A DNA stretch of 64,000 bases, taken from positions 338,835-402,834 of the forward strand of contig NZ_PVYW01000004.1 in NCBI RefSeq assembly GCF_003001675.1, given 5' to 3'. The stretch's first letter is position 1. Each line of letters starts with the position of its first letter. Below, piece after piece: positions 41,909 through 49,335 of this stretch. The notes below the pieces were generated by a model. That model searched no databases. It saw nothing but the letters and a program-made list of their open reading frames with translations, and was not told the DNA's origin. The position numbers and the translations under genes are program-made. Source of the DNA: Cohnella sp. SGD-V74. Its GTDB lineage: Bacteria > Bacillota > Bacilli > Paenibacillales > Paenibacillaceae.

Positions 41909-42529
41909 AGCCTGGCGGCGTACGGACGACGCTCTCGCCGTCAGGACGAACATCCGGCGATAATGTTCTTTAATTTGCTCGCGGGTATAGCCCCGCTCCT
42001 TCTTGATCTGAAAGTAGCCTACCGGGGACATCGAGCAAATGATCGCATGGGCCGCAAAGTCGGGATCGAAATCGGGCGCCGGATCGTCCGCCGCGATCTC
42101 GGACAGCAGCCCCGCGATTTTGTCCCGGGAGAAACGGTACATCGGAGAATGAAAGAAGTTGCCCCGGTCGTCGGCGCAGTTCATCTTCGCTTCGGTCTCG
42201 AGAAGCAGCTCCGCTTTGTCTTCGATCGCGTCGATCCAATAATCCAGAACGCCCGACAGCCGTTCCCAGGCCGGCGCGCTGGTGTTGCTTGCCAAATATC
42301 GATCGATCTCGTTGATCAGCCTGTCGCCGTATTCGTGCAGCATATCCAGGCAGAGATCGCCTTTGTGGGCGTATTTGCGGTAAAGCGTCGCTTGTCCGAT
42401 CCCGGCCGTCTTGGCGATCTGGTGCATGCTGACCGGCTGTACGCCATATTCGCTGAACAGTTCGTGAGCGGTCTGGAGAATAAGCTGACGATTCTCGACC
42501 GCGTCTCTGCGTTCCCGTCTGACGGACAC
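41906..42529 (-). CDS. TetR-family transcriptional regulator
   Basis: A 207-residue repressor. The N-terminal TetR HTH reads ILQTAHELFSEYGVQPVSMHQIA and GIGQATLYRKYAHKGDL; the rest is the ligand-binding helical domain. Start: GTG at 42529, with GAGGTGG just upstream; the longer frame to 42730 runs through the operators and is not used. The stop TAG is formed by the terminal bases of the MITE, so the original C-terminus may have differed. It is divergent from a multidrug exporter whose promoter contains a matching palindrome. Confidence 0.9.
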   Translation of the reverse strand: MSVRRERRDAVENRQLILQTAHELFSEYGVQPVSMHQIAKTAGIGQATLYRKYAHKGDLCLDMLHEYGDRLINEIDRYLASNTSAPAWERLSGVLDYWIDAIEDKAELLLETEAKMNCADDRGNFFHSPMYRFSRDKIAGLLSEIAADDPAPDFDPDFAAHAIICSMSPVGYFQIKKERGYTREQIKEHYRRMFVLTARASSVRRQA

Positions 42530-42571
42530 GATGCGCCACCTCGCAATCGATAGAAGTTCGCTTTCCACATG

Positions 42572-42600
42572 TTGACAACCGGACAAATGTCCGGTAACAT
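42572..42600 (+). promoter_or_regulatory. Exporter promoter with operator as its spacer
   Basis: TTGACA (42572-42577) and TAACAT (42595-42600) are exactly 17 bp apart. The spacer contains CCGGACAAATGTCCGG at 42579-42594, a palindrome except for its centre. A TetR dimer bound there would block RNA polymerase directly. Confidence 0.75.
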
Positions 42601-42606
42601 CGAAGT

Positions 42607-42628
42607 AAAGCGGACAATTGTCCGCTTT
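42607..42628. promoter_or_regulatory. Second TetR-type operator, perfect 22-bp palindrome
   Basis: The palindrome is centred at 42617/42618 with core GCGGACAATTGTCCGC. It shares GGACAWWTGTCC with the first operator, 24 bp away (about two helical turns), just downstream of the exporter -10 box and upstream of the regulator gene. Confidence 0.78.
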
Positions 42629-42748
42629 GAACGCGGGTTTTCGTTGCAGCGTCCGGATAACTCTATTGTACCGTCGCGTTCTCCGACGGTCAATGGAAGA
42701 GAGAGAACGCGCAAAGGAAGCCTCTCCCATTCGGATAGGAGGTTTTAT

Positions 42749-44251
42749 ATGTCATCCCCAAATGCGCAGGCATCGGAGGATAGCGCGGTCTCGATACGCG
42801 GCATTCTCGGACCGCTGGTCGCCATCATCATCGGCATTTTCATGGTTATTTTGGACGGAACGGCCGTTAACGTCGCGCTGCCCAAGCTTCAAGAAGAGTT
42901 TAATTTGCCTAACCTCACGCTCGTGCAGTGGACGGTCATCGGCTACGCGCTCGCACAGGCGGCTGTTATTCCGCTGGCGGGCTGGTTGTCGGACCGCTTC
43001 GGCGCGAAGCGGGTATTCCTGATCTCGATCGGACTGTTCACGATCGGCTCGCTGCTGTGCGCGCTGGCGACGAGCGTCGAGCAACTGATTGCGTTCCGGA
43101 TCGTGCAAGGAATCGGCGGCGGCGTAGTCGTGCCGATCTCGATGGCGTTCATATACCGTCTCGCTCCTCCGAGCAAGGTCGGAGCGGTCATGGGGATGAT
43201 GGGCGTTCCCATTCTGCTGGCTCCCGCGCTCGGCCCCGTGCTGGCGGGCTGGTTCGTCGAATACTACAGCTGGGATTGGATCTTCCTGATCAACCTTCCG
43301 ATCGGCGTGATCGGAATTCTGCTCGGCATCCGCACGCTGCCGAATATCGGCCGCCAAGCGGTCGCTTCGCTCGACCGGCTCGGCATGATTCTCGGACCGC
43401 TCGCGTTCGCCGCGCTTGTCTACGGCGTATCCGAAGGCGGCATCGACCCGATGACCGGGAAGTCGACCTGGACCGAGCTTCCAACCGTTATCGGAGTCAG
43501 TATCGGGGTTGTCGCCCTCGTTCTGTTCATCATCGTCGAGCTGCGCAAGCAGAATCCGCTGCTCGAGCTGCGCGTCTTCCGTTCGGGCAACTTCACCAAG
43601 GGAATTATCGTGCAATGGGTGTCGCAGATCGCGCTGTTCGGAACGCTGTTCCTCGTGCCGCTGTTCCTGCAGCAGGCCAAGGGATATTCGCCGATGGAAG
43701 CCGGCTTGATGATGCTGCCGCAGGCGCTCGCCTCGGGTCTGTTCATGCCGATCGGCGGCAAGCTGTCCGACCGCTTCGGAGCGCGTCCGCTCGTCATCGT
43801 CGGGATGGCCATTACGACGGTCGCGGCCTTGCTGCTGTCCAACATCTCGGCGGATGACGGCAAGCTGGCGATCATGCTTCCGCTCGGATTGCTCGGAGCC
43901 GGGATGGGTCTGTTCATGATGCCGCTTAATACGCACCTGATTCAATCGGCTCCGCTGAACCTTGTCGGCCGGGTAACGTCCCTGACGAACGCGGCGCAGC
44001 AGGTCATGATGTCGTTCGCGGTCGCCGTGCTGACGACGATCTCGACGACGAGAATGCAGGATCTGATGACGAAGCAGCAGAAGCCGGCGCCGGATCTGCC
44101 GATCTTCGCCGAGGCTTTCGGGCATACGTTCTTTATCCTTATCTTCATTGCCGTGGCGGGGGCCGCTCTGGGCTTGCTGCTGCGCAAGCCGCAGAGACAG
44201 GAAGGCGAGTCCGCGCCTGGCGCCGAAGCTCCGATGATCGTAGGGCACTGA
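42749..44251 (+). CDS. DHA2-family multidrug exporter (EmrB/QacA type, 14 TM)
   Basis: A 500-residue drug:proton antiporter. Fourteen spans are predicted by eye. Hallmarks include LDGTAVNVALP in TM1 (motif D1), WLSDRFGAKRVF (motif A), the antiporter motif C region GPVLAGWFVEYYSWDWIFLINLPIG, and GGKLSDRFGARPL. ATAGGAGG precedes the ATG at 42749; the frame open from 42569 covers the promoter and operators and is not coding. It should be released from TetR repression by its drug substrate. Substrate range is unknown. Confidence 0.92.
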   Translation: MSSPNAQASEDSAVSIRGILGPLVAIIIGIFMVILDGTAVNVALPKLQEEFNLPNLTLVQWTVIGYALAQAAVIPLAGWLSDRFGAKRVFLISIGLFTIGSLLCALATSVEQLIAFRIVQGIGGGVVVPISMAFIYRLAPPSKVGAVMGMMGVPILLAPALGPVLAGWFVEYYSWDWIFLINLPIGVIGILLGIRTLPNIGRQAVASLDRLGMILGPLAFAALVYGVSEGGIDPMTGKSTWTELPTVIGVSIGVVALVLFIIVELRKQNPLLELRVFRSGNFTKGIIVQWVSQIALFGTLFLVPLFLQQAKGYSPMEAGLMMLPQALASGLFMPIGGKLSDRFGARPLVIVGMAITTVAALLLSNISADDGKLAIMLPLGLLGAGMGLFMMPLNTHLIQSAPLNLVGRVTSLTNAAQQVMMSFAVAVLTTISTTRMQDLMTKQQKPAPDLPIFAEAFGHTFFILIFIAVAGAALGLLLRKPQRQEGESAPGAEAPMIVGH

Positions 44252-44261
44252 TTTAAAATTG

Positions 44262-44523
44262 GACGGGGCCGTTCGCCAAGCCAGCGCTTGGGGAACGGCC
44301 CCTTTGTGTATTGAAGCGCAACCGCGCGATTCTTCCTGAATTCACTATCACGAAAACAACGATAGCCCTACCTCTCTATCATTCTTGCGGCTCCGTGGCC
44401 GCGCCAGTGAGAATTCGTGTTTCCTTCCAGCAGCCGATCGTTAGATGAAAATAAGGAATGTGTGGGGAAACGGAGGAATATTACCCGTACGAAGAAAAAT
44501 CAGAGGGTTACATCTTCACATAA
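44262..44523 (-). ncRNA. Candidate structured non-coding RNA, ~260 nt
   Basis: A consensus minus-strand promoter at 44530-44558 points into this 260-base stretch, which ends at the hairpin 44265-44302. No open reading frame of useful size exists in it. Fold elements are visible: GAATTC at 44338-44343 and 44411-44416 close a domain; GCGGC/GCCGC (44387-44402) form a hairpin; and GATAG at 44361-44365 can pair either with CTATC at 44345-44349 or with CTATC at 44376-44380, two exclusive helices. No Rfam-type core that I know was recognised. It might be a regulatory sRNA or an orphan switch-like RNA. Confidence 0.55.
44265..44302. terminator. Bidirectional terminator
   Basis: GGGGCCGTTC-G-CCAAG pairs with CTTGG-G-GAACGGCCCC around CCAGCG. 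It ends the exporter gene on the plus strand (TTT follows) and the ncRNA candidate on the minus strand (AATTTT follows after GTCC). Confidence 0.82.
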
Positions 44524-44529
44524 GAGTTA

Positions 44530-44558
44530 ATTATACTCCGCATGTGTGGCGATGTCAA
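44530..44558 (-). promoter_or_regulatory. Perfect consensus sigma-A promoter of ncRNA candidate
   Basis: On the minus strand TTGACA (44553-44558) and TATAAT (44530-44535) are separated by exactly 17 bp, a full consensus match. No minus-strand gene follows before the terminator. The remaining gap 44559-44825 shows only an isolated TATAAT at 44696-44701 on the plus strand, possibly the -10 of the permease gene. Confidence 0.75.
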
Positions 44559-44825
44559 TAATCGAGAAGCTGAGCAAACCTGATAGCCGCGACGCAAACA
44601 AGCGAATCCGAAGAATATCCGGACGAATATGTGGTAGAACGACAAAATTCCCCGTTTTTTCGGAGTTAACCTAGACCCCCTCCCCCCTAATTTAGTATAA
44701 TTTTTAGGGAAGACGGTTTACATCATACTAAAATCTGTTCGACGGAGTGGATATTGACGAATTGGACAACACGGATTGTCGATAGCTGATTGCGTCAGAC
44801 AGGCTCATGGGGAAGTGGGGAACTT

Positions 44826-46130
44826 ATGGAGGAAGAAGTGTATCTAACGGAAATATTGATTGCGGTTTCAATCTTCCTGTCTACATACGCCATTATCATT
44901 TCCGAGAAAATCAACCGGGCGGTTATTGCGCTGACAGGCGCGTTGCTGATGGTGCTGCTGGGATTGGTTGATTTTCATGCCGCGTATACGCATCATATCG
45001 AATGGAAGACGCTGTTCCTTCTGATCGGCATGATGATTCTGGTAGGGATAACGAATCGCAGCGGAATTTTCCAGTACATCGCGATCAAGGCGGCGCAGCG
45101 GGCCAAGGGAGAGCCCGTCAAGATTTTGGTCACTTTGGCGCTGCTGACCGCGGTCGGCTCCGCGTTCATCGATAACGTAACGACCGTATTGCTCATCGTT
45201 CCGATTACCTTTTCCATCACACGGCTGCTCAAGCTGAACCCGATCCCGTTCCTTATAACGGAGATTATGATCTGCAACATCGGCGGGGCGGCGACGCTGG
45301 TGGGCGATCCGCCGAACATTATGATCGGCACGGCTGCGAATCTTTCCTTTAATCAATTCCTCGTGAATATGACTCCCGTGATTATCGTAATCATGATCGT
45401 TATTATGTTCTACTTAAAGCGGCTGTACGGAAAACAGATGAAAGTAAGCGACGAGGACAAGGAAAAGCTGATGAACATCGATGCCGCGAGTTATATTAAG
45501 GATGCGGCGTTGATGAAGAAATCCTTGTTCGTATTCGCCCTTACGATCATCGGGTTTCTGACGCATCGTTTCTTCCACATCGAACCGGCTGTCGTCGCTT
45601 TCGCCGGAGCTACGCTGCTCATGCTGATCGGCACCAAGGAGAAGGATCTGGAGGAAGTGTTCCACACGGTGGAATGGGTGACGATCTTCTTCTTCGCCGG
45701 GCTCTTCGTGCTCGTAGGCGGCTTGATCGAGGTTGGCGTCATCAAGCAGATGGCCACGGCTCTGCTGAACTTCACCGAGGGCGATCTGACGTCCACATCC
45801 ATGATTATTCTGTGGGGGGCGGGCATCGCTTCCGCGTTGATCGACAACATTCCGCTCGTCGCGACGCTTATTCCTATGGTTATGGATATGGGCGCCCAGT
45901 TGGGATTGTCCGAAGAAGCGCTCCTCCCGATATGGTGGTCGCTTGCGCTCGGCGCGTGCTTGGGCGGGAACGGCACGTTGATCGCTTCGTCCGCCAATCT
46001 GATCGTGGCCGGCATTGCCGCCCGCGAAGGGAAGCGGATTTCCTTCATCGAGTTTATGAAGGTCGGCATTCCCGTGACGCTCATCTCCATGTCGATCGCG
46101 ACGGTCTACGTCTACTTCGTGCTGCTGTAG
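44826..46130 (+). CDS. ArsB/NhaD-family anion or Na+/H+ permease
   Basis: A 434-residue transporter of the ion transporter superfamily (ArsB/NhaD/CitM). It has 11-12 spans in two halves. Repeated hairpin motifs include FIDNVTTVLLIVPITF and NIGGAATLVGDPPNIMIG in the first half, and ALIDNIPLVATLIPMV and GACLGGNGTLIASSANLIVAG in the second. The substrate cannot be assigned: arsenite, citrate-like anions and sodium are all possible, and no ars genes are adjacent. GGGGAAC supports the ATG at 44826 although the frame is open from 44790. It is followed by a membrane protein gene after 38 bases. Confidence 0.88.
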   Translation: MEEEVYLTEILIAVSIFLSTYAIIISEKINRAVIALTGALLMVLLGLVDFHAAYTHHIEWKTLFLLIGMMILVGITNRSGIFQYIAIKAAQRAKGEPVKILVTLALLTAVGSAFIDNVTTVLLIVPITFSITRLLKLNPIPFLITEIMICNIGGAATLVGDPPNIMIGTAANLSFNQFLVNMTPVIIVIMIVIMFYLKRLYGKQMKVSDEDKEKLMNIDAASYIKDAALMKKSLFVFALTIIGFLTHRFFHIEPAVVAFAGATLLMLIGTKEKDLEEVFHTVEWVTIFFFAGLFVLVGGLIEVGVIKQMATALLNFTEGDLTSTSMIILWGAGIASALIDNIPLVATLIPMVMDMGAQLGLSEEALLPIWWSLALGACLGGNGTLIASSANLIVAGIAAREGKRISFIEFMKVGIPVTLISMSIATVYVYFVLL

Positions 46131-46168
46131 CTTAAATAATGAACTAACGACAGGAGAATGGATCATCA

Positions 46169-47113
46169 ATGATCGCTTACGCGCATGTTAAATGGTTCAC
46201 CGACGTCACCCCGGTCAAGGAAACGTTGGACAATGTGCTGTCTCCCGTGTTCGCGGGCACGGCGCTGGCGGTCGCCCTGCTGCTCGCCGCGCTGACGCAG
46301 CTGCTGCCCTCGATTATGAAAATAAGCGCGCTCGGCAAGCTGGACGAAGGGGTCGAGAAGCTGAGGCCGTGGTCGTTCCTGATTTTGCAGTACGGCACGG
46401 CGGCCGCGTTGCTGTGGGCGCTTCTGGAGGGCGGGCTGTTCGCTCCCGAATTCGCTTCCCCGGAAGGGGCGCTGGAGCTGACCATCTGGGCGACGATTGT
46501 GCTCTTGCTCATCCCGCACCATCTCTCCGTCAAGCTCGCTTCCGTCGCGCTGTTCGGACTGTACGTCTATTATGTCGGCGAGTACGGCCTGTTCCACATG
46601 TTGGATTACGGCTTCTACCTGGCGATCGCAGCCGCGCTGGGATTCTACCGCACGCCGCTGCAGAAGTGGTCTTTTCCGCTGCTGTACCTGGGAACGGGCT
46701 TGTCCCTGTGCTGGGTGGCCGTCGAGAAATGGATTTACCCGGCGATGAGCCTGGATATCATCAAGCACCACAACGTGCCGACGTTTGGTTTCGATCCGGC
46801 GGTGTTCGTCGTGCTCGCCGCATTCATCGAATTCGTCGTCGGCTACTTGCTCGTCGTCGGCATTTTGAACCGGCTGCTGTCCATCGTGCTCACGCTGATC
46901 TTCATTATGACGACGATGCTGTTCGGCTACGTCGAGATCGTCGGCCATTTTATGATCCATATCGTGCTTGTGTTGTTTATTATCGAAGGGGTGAGCTTCT
47001 ACAAACCTCCGGTGGAGATGCATAAGACGAAGCTCGAGCGTATCGTGTTCGTGGCGTTGAATTTCCTGCTTGTGCTGGCGACTTTCCTGCTGTTGTACTA
47101 CAGGTTTGCATGA
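46169..47113 (+). CDS. DoxX-like integral membrane protein
   Basis: A 314-residue protein with about eight spans. The second half (GTGLSLCWVAVEKWIYPAMSL, then AAFIEFVVGYLLVVGILNRL and VEIVGHFMIHIVLVLFII) resembles the DoxX family, with conserved Glu/Lys and His in membrane segments. Function is unknown; DoxX relatives are linked to quinol oxidation or thiol redox in some bacteria. It lies 38 bases after the ArsB/NhaD-like gene, preceded by CAGGAGAATGG, and ends in a terminator, so the two form an operon. Confidence 0.65.
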   Translation: MIAYAHVKWFTDVTPVKETLDNVLSPVFAGTALAVALLLAALTQLLPSIMKISALGKLDEGVEKLRPWSFLILQYGTAAALLWALLEGGLFAPEFASPEGALELTIWATIVLLLIPHHLSVKLASVALFGLYVYYVGEYGLFHMLDYGFYLAIAAALGFYRTPLQKWSFPLLYLGTGLSLCWVAVEKWIYPAMSLDIIKHHNVPTFGFDPAVFVVLAAFIEFVVGYLLVVGILNRLLSIVLTLIFIMTTMLFGYVEIVGHFMIHIVLVLFIIEGVSFYKPPVEMHKTKLERIVFVALNFLLVLATFLLLYYRFA

Positions 47114-47146
47114 AGTGACGGGTTCGGAATAGCGGATAATACAGGA

Positions 47147-47183
47147 AGAGGTCGATCGGATTTTCCGATCGGCCTCTTTTTTT
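47147..47183 (+). terminator. Intrinsic terminator
   Basis: AGAGG-T-CGATCGGA pairs with TCCGATCG-G-CCTCT and is followed by seven T. The remaining gap to 47350 shows no gene. Confidence 0.93.
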
Positions 47184-47350
47184 ATCAAAATCGTGGCTAA
47201 GTATAAACAATCGGGGTTTTGTTATATCGTTTTAACTTTTGCCCGACGGTAGAATGTAAACGTAGCTGGCGACCGGAAGGAACTTGAACGATACAGGTTC
47301 GAAACAAGGTTGGAAGCAAGAGACAAACTGATCGAACTAGGAGGATATGC

Positions 47351-48331
47351 ATGACGCAAGCCATGACGAAACAGCCTTACTCGGCAACGCCGCCGGACCC
47401 GGGCCTAGTCGGAAAGAAGAGCTGGTTATCCAGGCTCTTCAAGCAGTTGGACGTCCAGTTGATGGTCTGGCCCGCACTGCTGCTCATCTTCGTGTTTTCC
47501 TACATCCCGATGTACGGCGTAATTACCGCGTTCATGGACTACAACGTTTTCACGGGAGCGAGAGTTTTCGACAATCCGTGGGTCGGATTCAAACATTTCG
47601 AAGCTTTCTTTAATGCTCCCGATTTCGATACGCTTCTGCGCAATACGCTGATCGTCAGCGTCCTGAAATTCGCGATCGGGTTCCCGGCGCCCATCATACT
47701 GGCGCTGTTGCTGAACGAAGTGCGCCATATGGCGTTCAAGCGCGTCGTTCAGACGATTACGTACTTGCCTCACTTCATGTCGTGGGTTATCGTGGGCGGC
47801 TTGGTCATGTCGTTGCTTTCTACGGAAAATGGAAGCATTAATATCCTGCTCCAGAAGCTGAGGCTGATCGACGAACCGGTTCACTTCCTCTCGATGCACG
47901 AGTATTTCTGGAGCATTCTGATCACGACGAACGTGTGGAAGGAAATCGGCTTCAACTCCATCGTGTACCTTGCGGCGATCGCGGCGATCGACCCGCATCT
48001 ATACGAGGCCGCGGACATCGACGGAGCAAGCAAGTTCAAGCAGATCTACCTGATTACGATTCCGACGATCATGCCGGTCATCATCATCTTCATGATTCTC
48101 GCGATGGGCAACTTCCTGAACGCCGGTTTCGAAGATATCCTGATTCTCGCTCAGGATCCGGGGCTCAGGCCCGTATCGGATGTAATAGATACCTATGTGT
48201 ATAGGGTCGGTTTACAGAATCAGAAATACTCGTATGCGGTCGCGGTCGGTTTGTTCAAAGCTGTAGTCAGCATCGCTCTCCTGACGACGGCGAACTATTT
48301 GGCTCGCAGATCCGGAAACAGTCTGTGGTAA
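47351..48331 (+). CDS. CUT1 carbohydrate ABC permease (LplB/YteP type)
   Basis: A 326-residue permease with a ~35-residue cytoplasmic head and six spans. FSYIPMYGVITAFMDYN and VVQTITYLPHFMSWVIVGG are typical of the LplB branch, and the EAA loop is EAADIDGASKFKQIYLITIP. It would pair with the next permease to import an oligosaccharide or similar solute. TAGGAGGATATGC precedes the ATG. It opens the unit permease-permease-binding protein-binding protein-regulator-kinase. Confidence 0.93.
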   Translation: MTQAMTKQPYSATPPDPGLVGKKSWLSRLFKQLDVQLMVWPALLLIFVFSYIPMYGVITAFMDYNVFTGARVFDNPWVGFKHFEAFFNAPDFDTLLRNTLIVSVLKFAIGFPAPIILALLLNEVRHMAFKRVVQTITYLPHFMSWVIVGGLVMSLLSTENGSINILLQKLRLIDEPVHFLSMHEYFWSILITTNVWKEIGFNSIVYLAAIAAIDPHLYEAADIDGASKFKQIYLITIPTIMPVIIIFMILAMGNFLNAGFEDILILAQDPGLRPVSDVIDTYVYRVGLQNQKYSYAVAVGLFKAVVSIALLTTANYLARRSGNSLW

Positions 48332-48361
48332 GAGACACAACATACGAGGAGGAGAACGAAG

Positions 48362-49261
48362 TTGAGAATGAAACGGCTCGGGTATAGCGATCGCATTATG
48401 CTCATCTGCATCTATACCTTTCTCGCATTATTATCGTTAACTTGCATCTACCCGTTCTGGAACGGTCTGGTCGTATCCTTCAACGAAGGATTGGATACGG
48501 CCAAAGGCGGAGTCACGATCTGGCCGAGAGCTTTCACGTTGGCCAACTACGAAGTCGTGTTCAGCGACAAGAACTTGCTCAACGCGTTCTTCATCTCCAT
48601 CAGCCGTACGATCGTCGGTACGATATCCGCCGTGTTCGCGACCGCGCTGCTCGCTTACGGACTGACGAAGCCATATCTGATAGGGCGCAAGTTCTACATG
48701 CTGTTCTTCATCTTCACGATGTATTTCGGAGGCGGACTTGTTCCGACATTCCTCCTGATCAAATCGCTCGGATTGATGAACAACTTCCTGGTCTTCATCA
48801 TTCCTGCCTTGATCAGCGTGTGGAACATGATCATCTTCCGCACCTTCTTCAAGAGCTTGCCGGCAGGGCTGGAGGAATCGGCGCAGATCGACGGCTGCGG
48901 CAACTGGGGAACGTTCTTCAAGATCGTGCTCCCGCTCTCCGGACCGATCATCGCGACGCTGGGCTTGTTCACGGCGGTCGCCCACTGGAACGACTGGTTC
49001 ATGCCGACGATCTACATTTTCAGAGAAGATTTGATGCCGGTGCAAACCGTGCTCAGACGGCTCCTGAACGCCAATCTCGTCGCCGATCAGATGGCGGGGT
49101 TCGACGGCAAGACGGCGGAGCTGATGGCGAAGAAGGCGCTGACCTCGAAGGCGCTGATCAACGCGACGATCATGGTCGTTACGCTGCCGATCGTCCTGGT
49201 GTATCCCTTCGTTCAAAAATACTTCGTTAAAGGCGTTATGGTAGGTTCCTTGAAAGAGTAG
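48362..49261 (+). CDS. CUT1 carbohydrate ABC permease (LplC/YtcP type)
   Basis: A 299-residue six-span permease, partner of the preceding one. The EAA loop reads ESAQIDGCGNWGTFFKIVLPLS, and the end PFVQKYFVKGVMVGSLKE is the usual LplC/YtcP tail. The TTG at 48362 is 7 bases from GAGGAGGAG and is taken as start; the ATG at 48368 would have a spacing of 13. No ATPase gene is in the cluster, so a shared MsmX/MsmK-type ATPase elsewhere is expected. Confidence 0.92.
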   Translation: MRMKRLGYSDRIMLICIYTFLALLSLTCIYPFWNGLVVSFNEGLDTAKGGVTIWPRAFTLANYEVVFSDKNLLNAFFISISRTIVGTISAVFATALLAYGLTKPYLIGRKFYMLFFIFTMYFGGGLVPTFLLIKSLGLMNNFLVFIIPALISVWNMIIFRTFFKSLPAGLEESAQIDGCGNWGTFFKIVLPLSGPIIATLGLFTAVAHWNDWFMPTIYIFREDLMPVQTVLRRLLNANLVADQMAGFDGKTAELMAKKALTSKALINATIMVVTLPIVLVYPFVQKYFVKGVMVGSLKE

Positions 49262-49335
49262 TCCAAAGAACGGTTTCGGAGCGTCCTTGGCGCTTTGAAC
49301 ATAAATGATTTCCAAATGAGAGGGGTAAAATCAGT

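Noticed and set aside
44338..44416. Known riboswitch class (c-di-GMP, c-di-AMP ydaO, S-box, cobalamin)
   Set aside because: I compared both strands from memory with the conserved cores and found no convincing match, so only an unnamed RNA candidate is reported.
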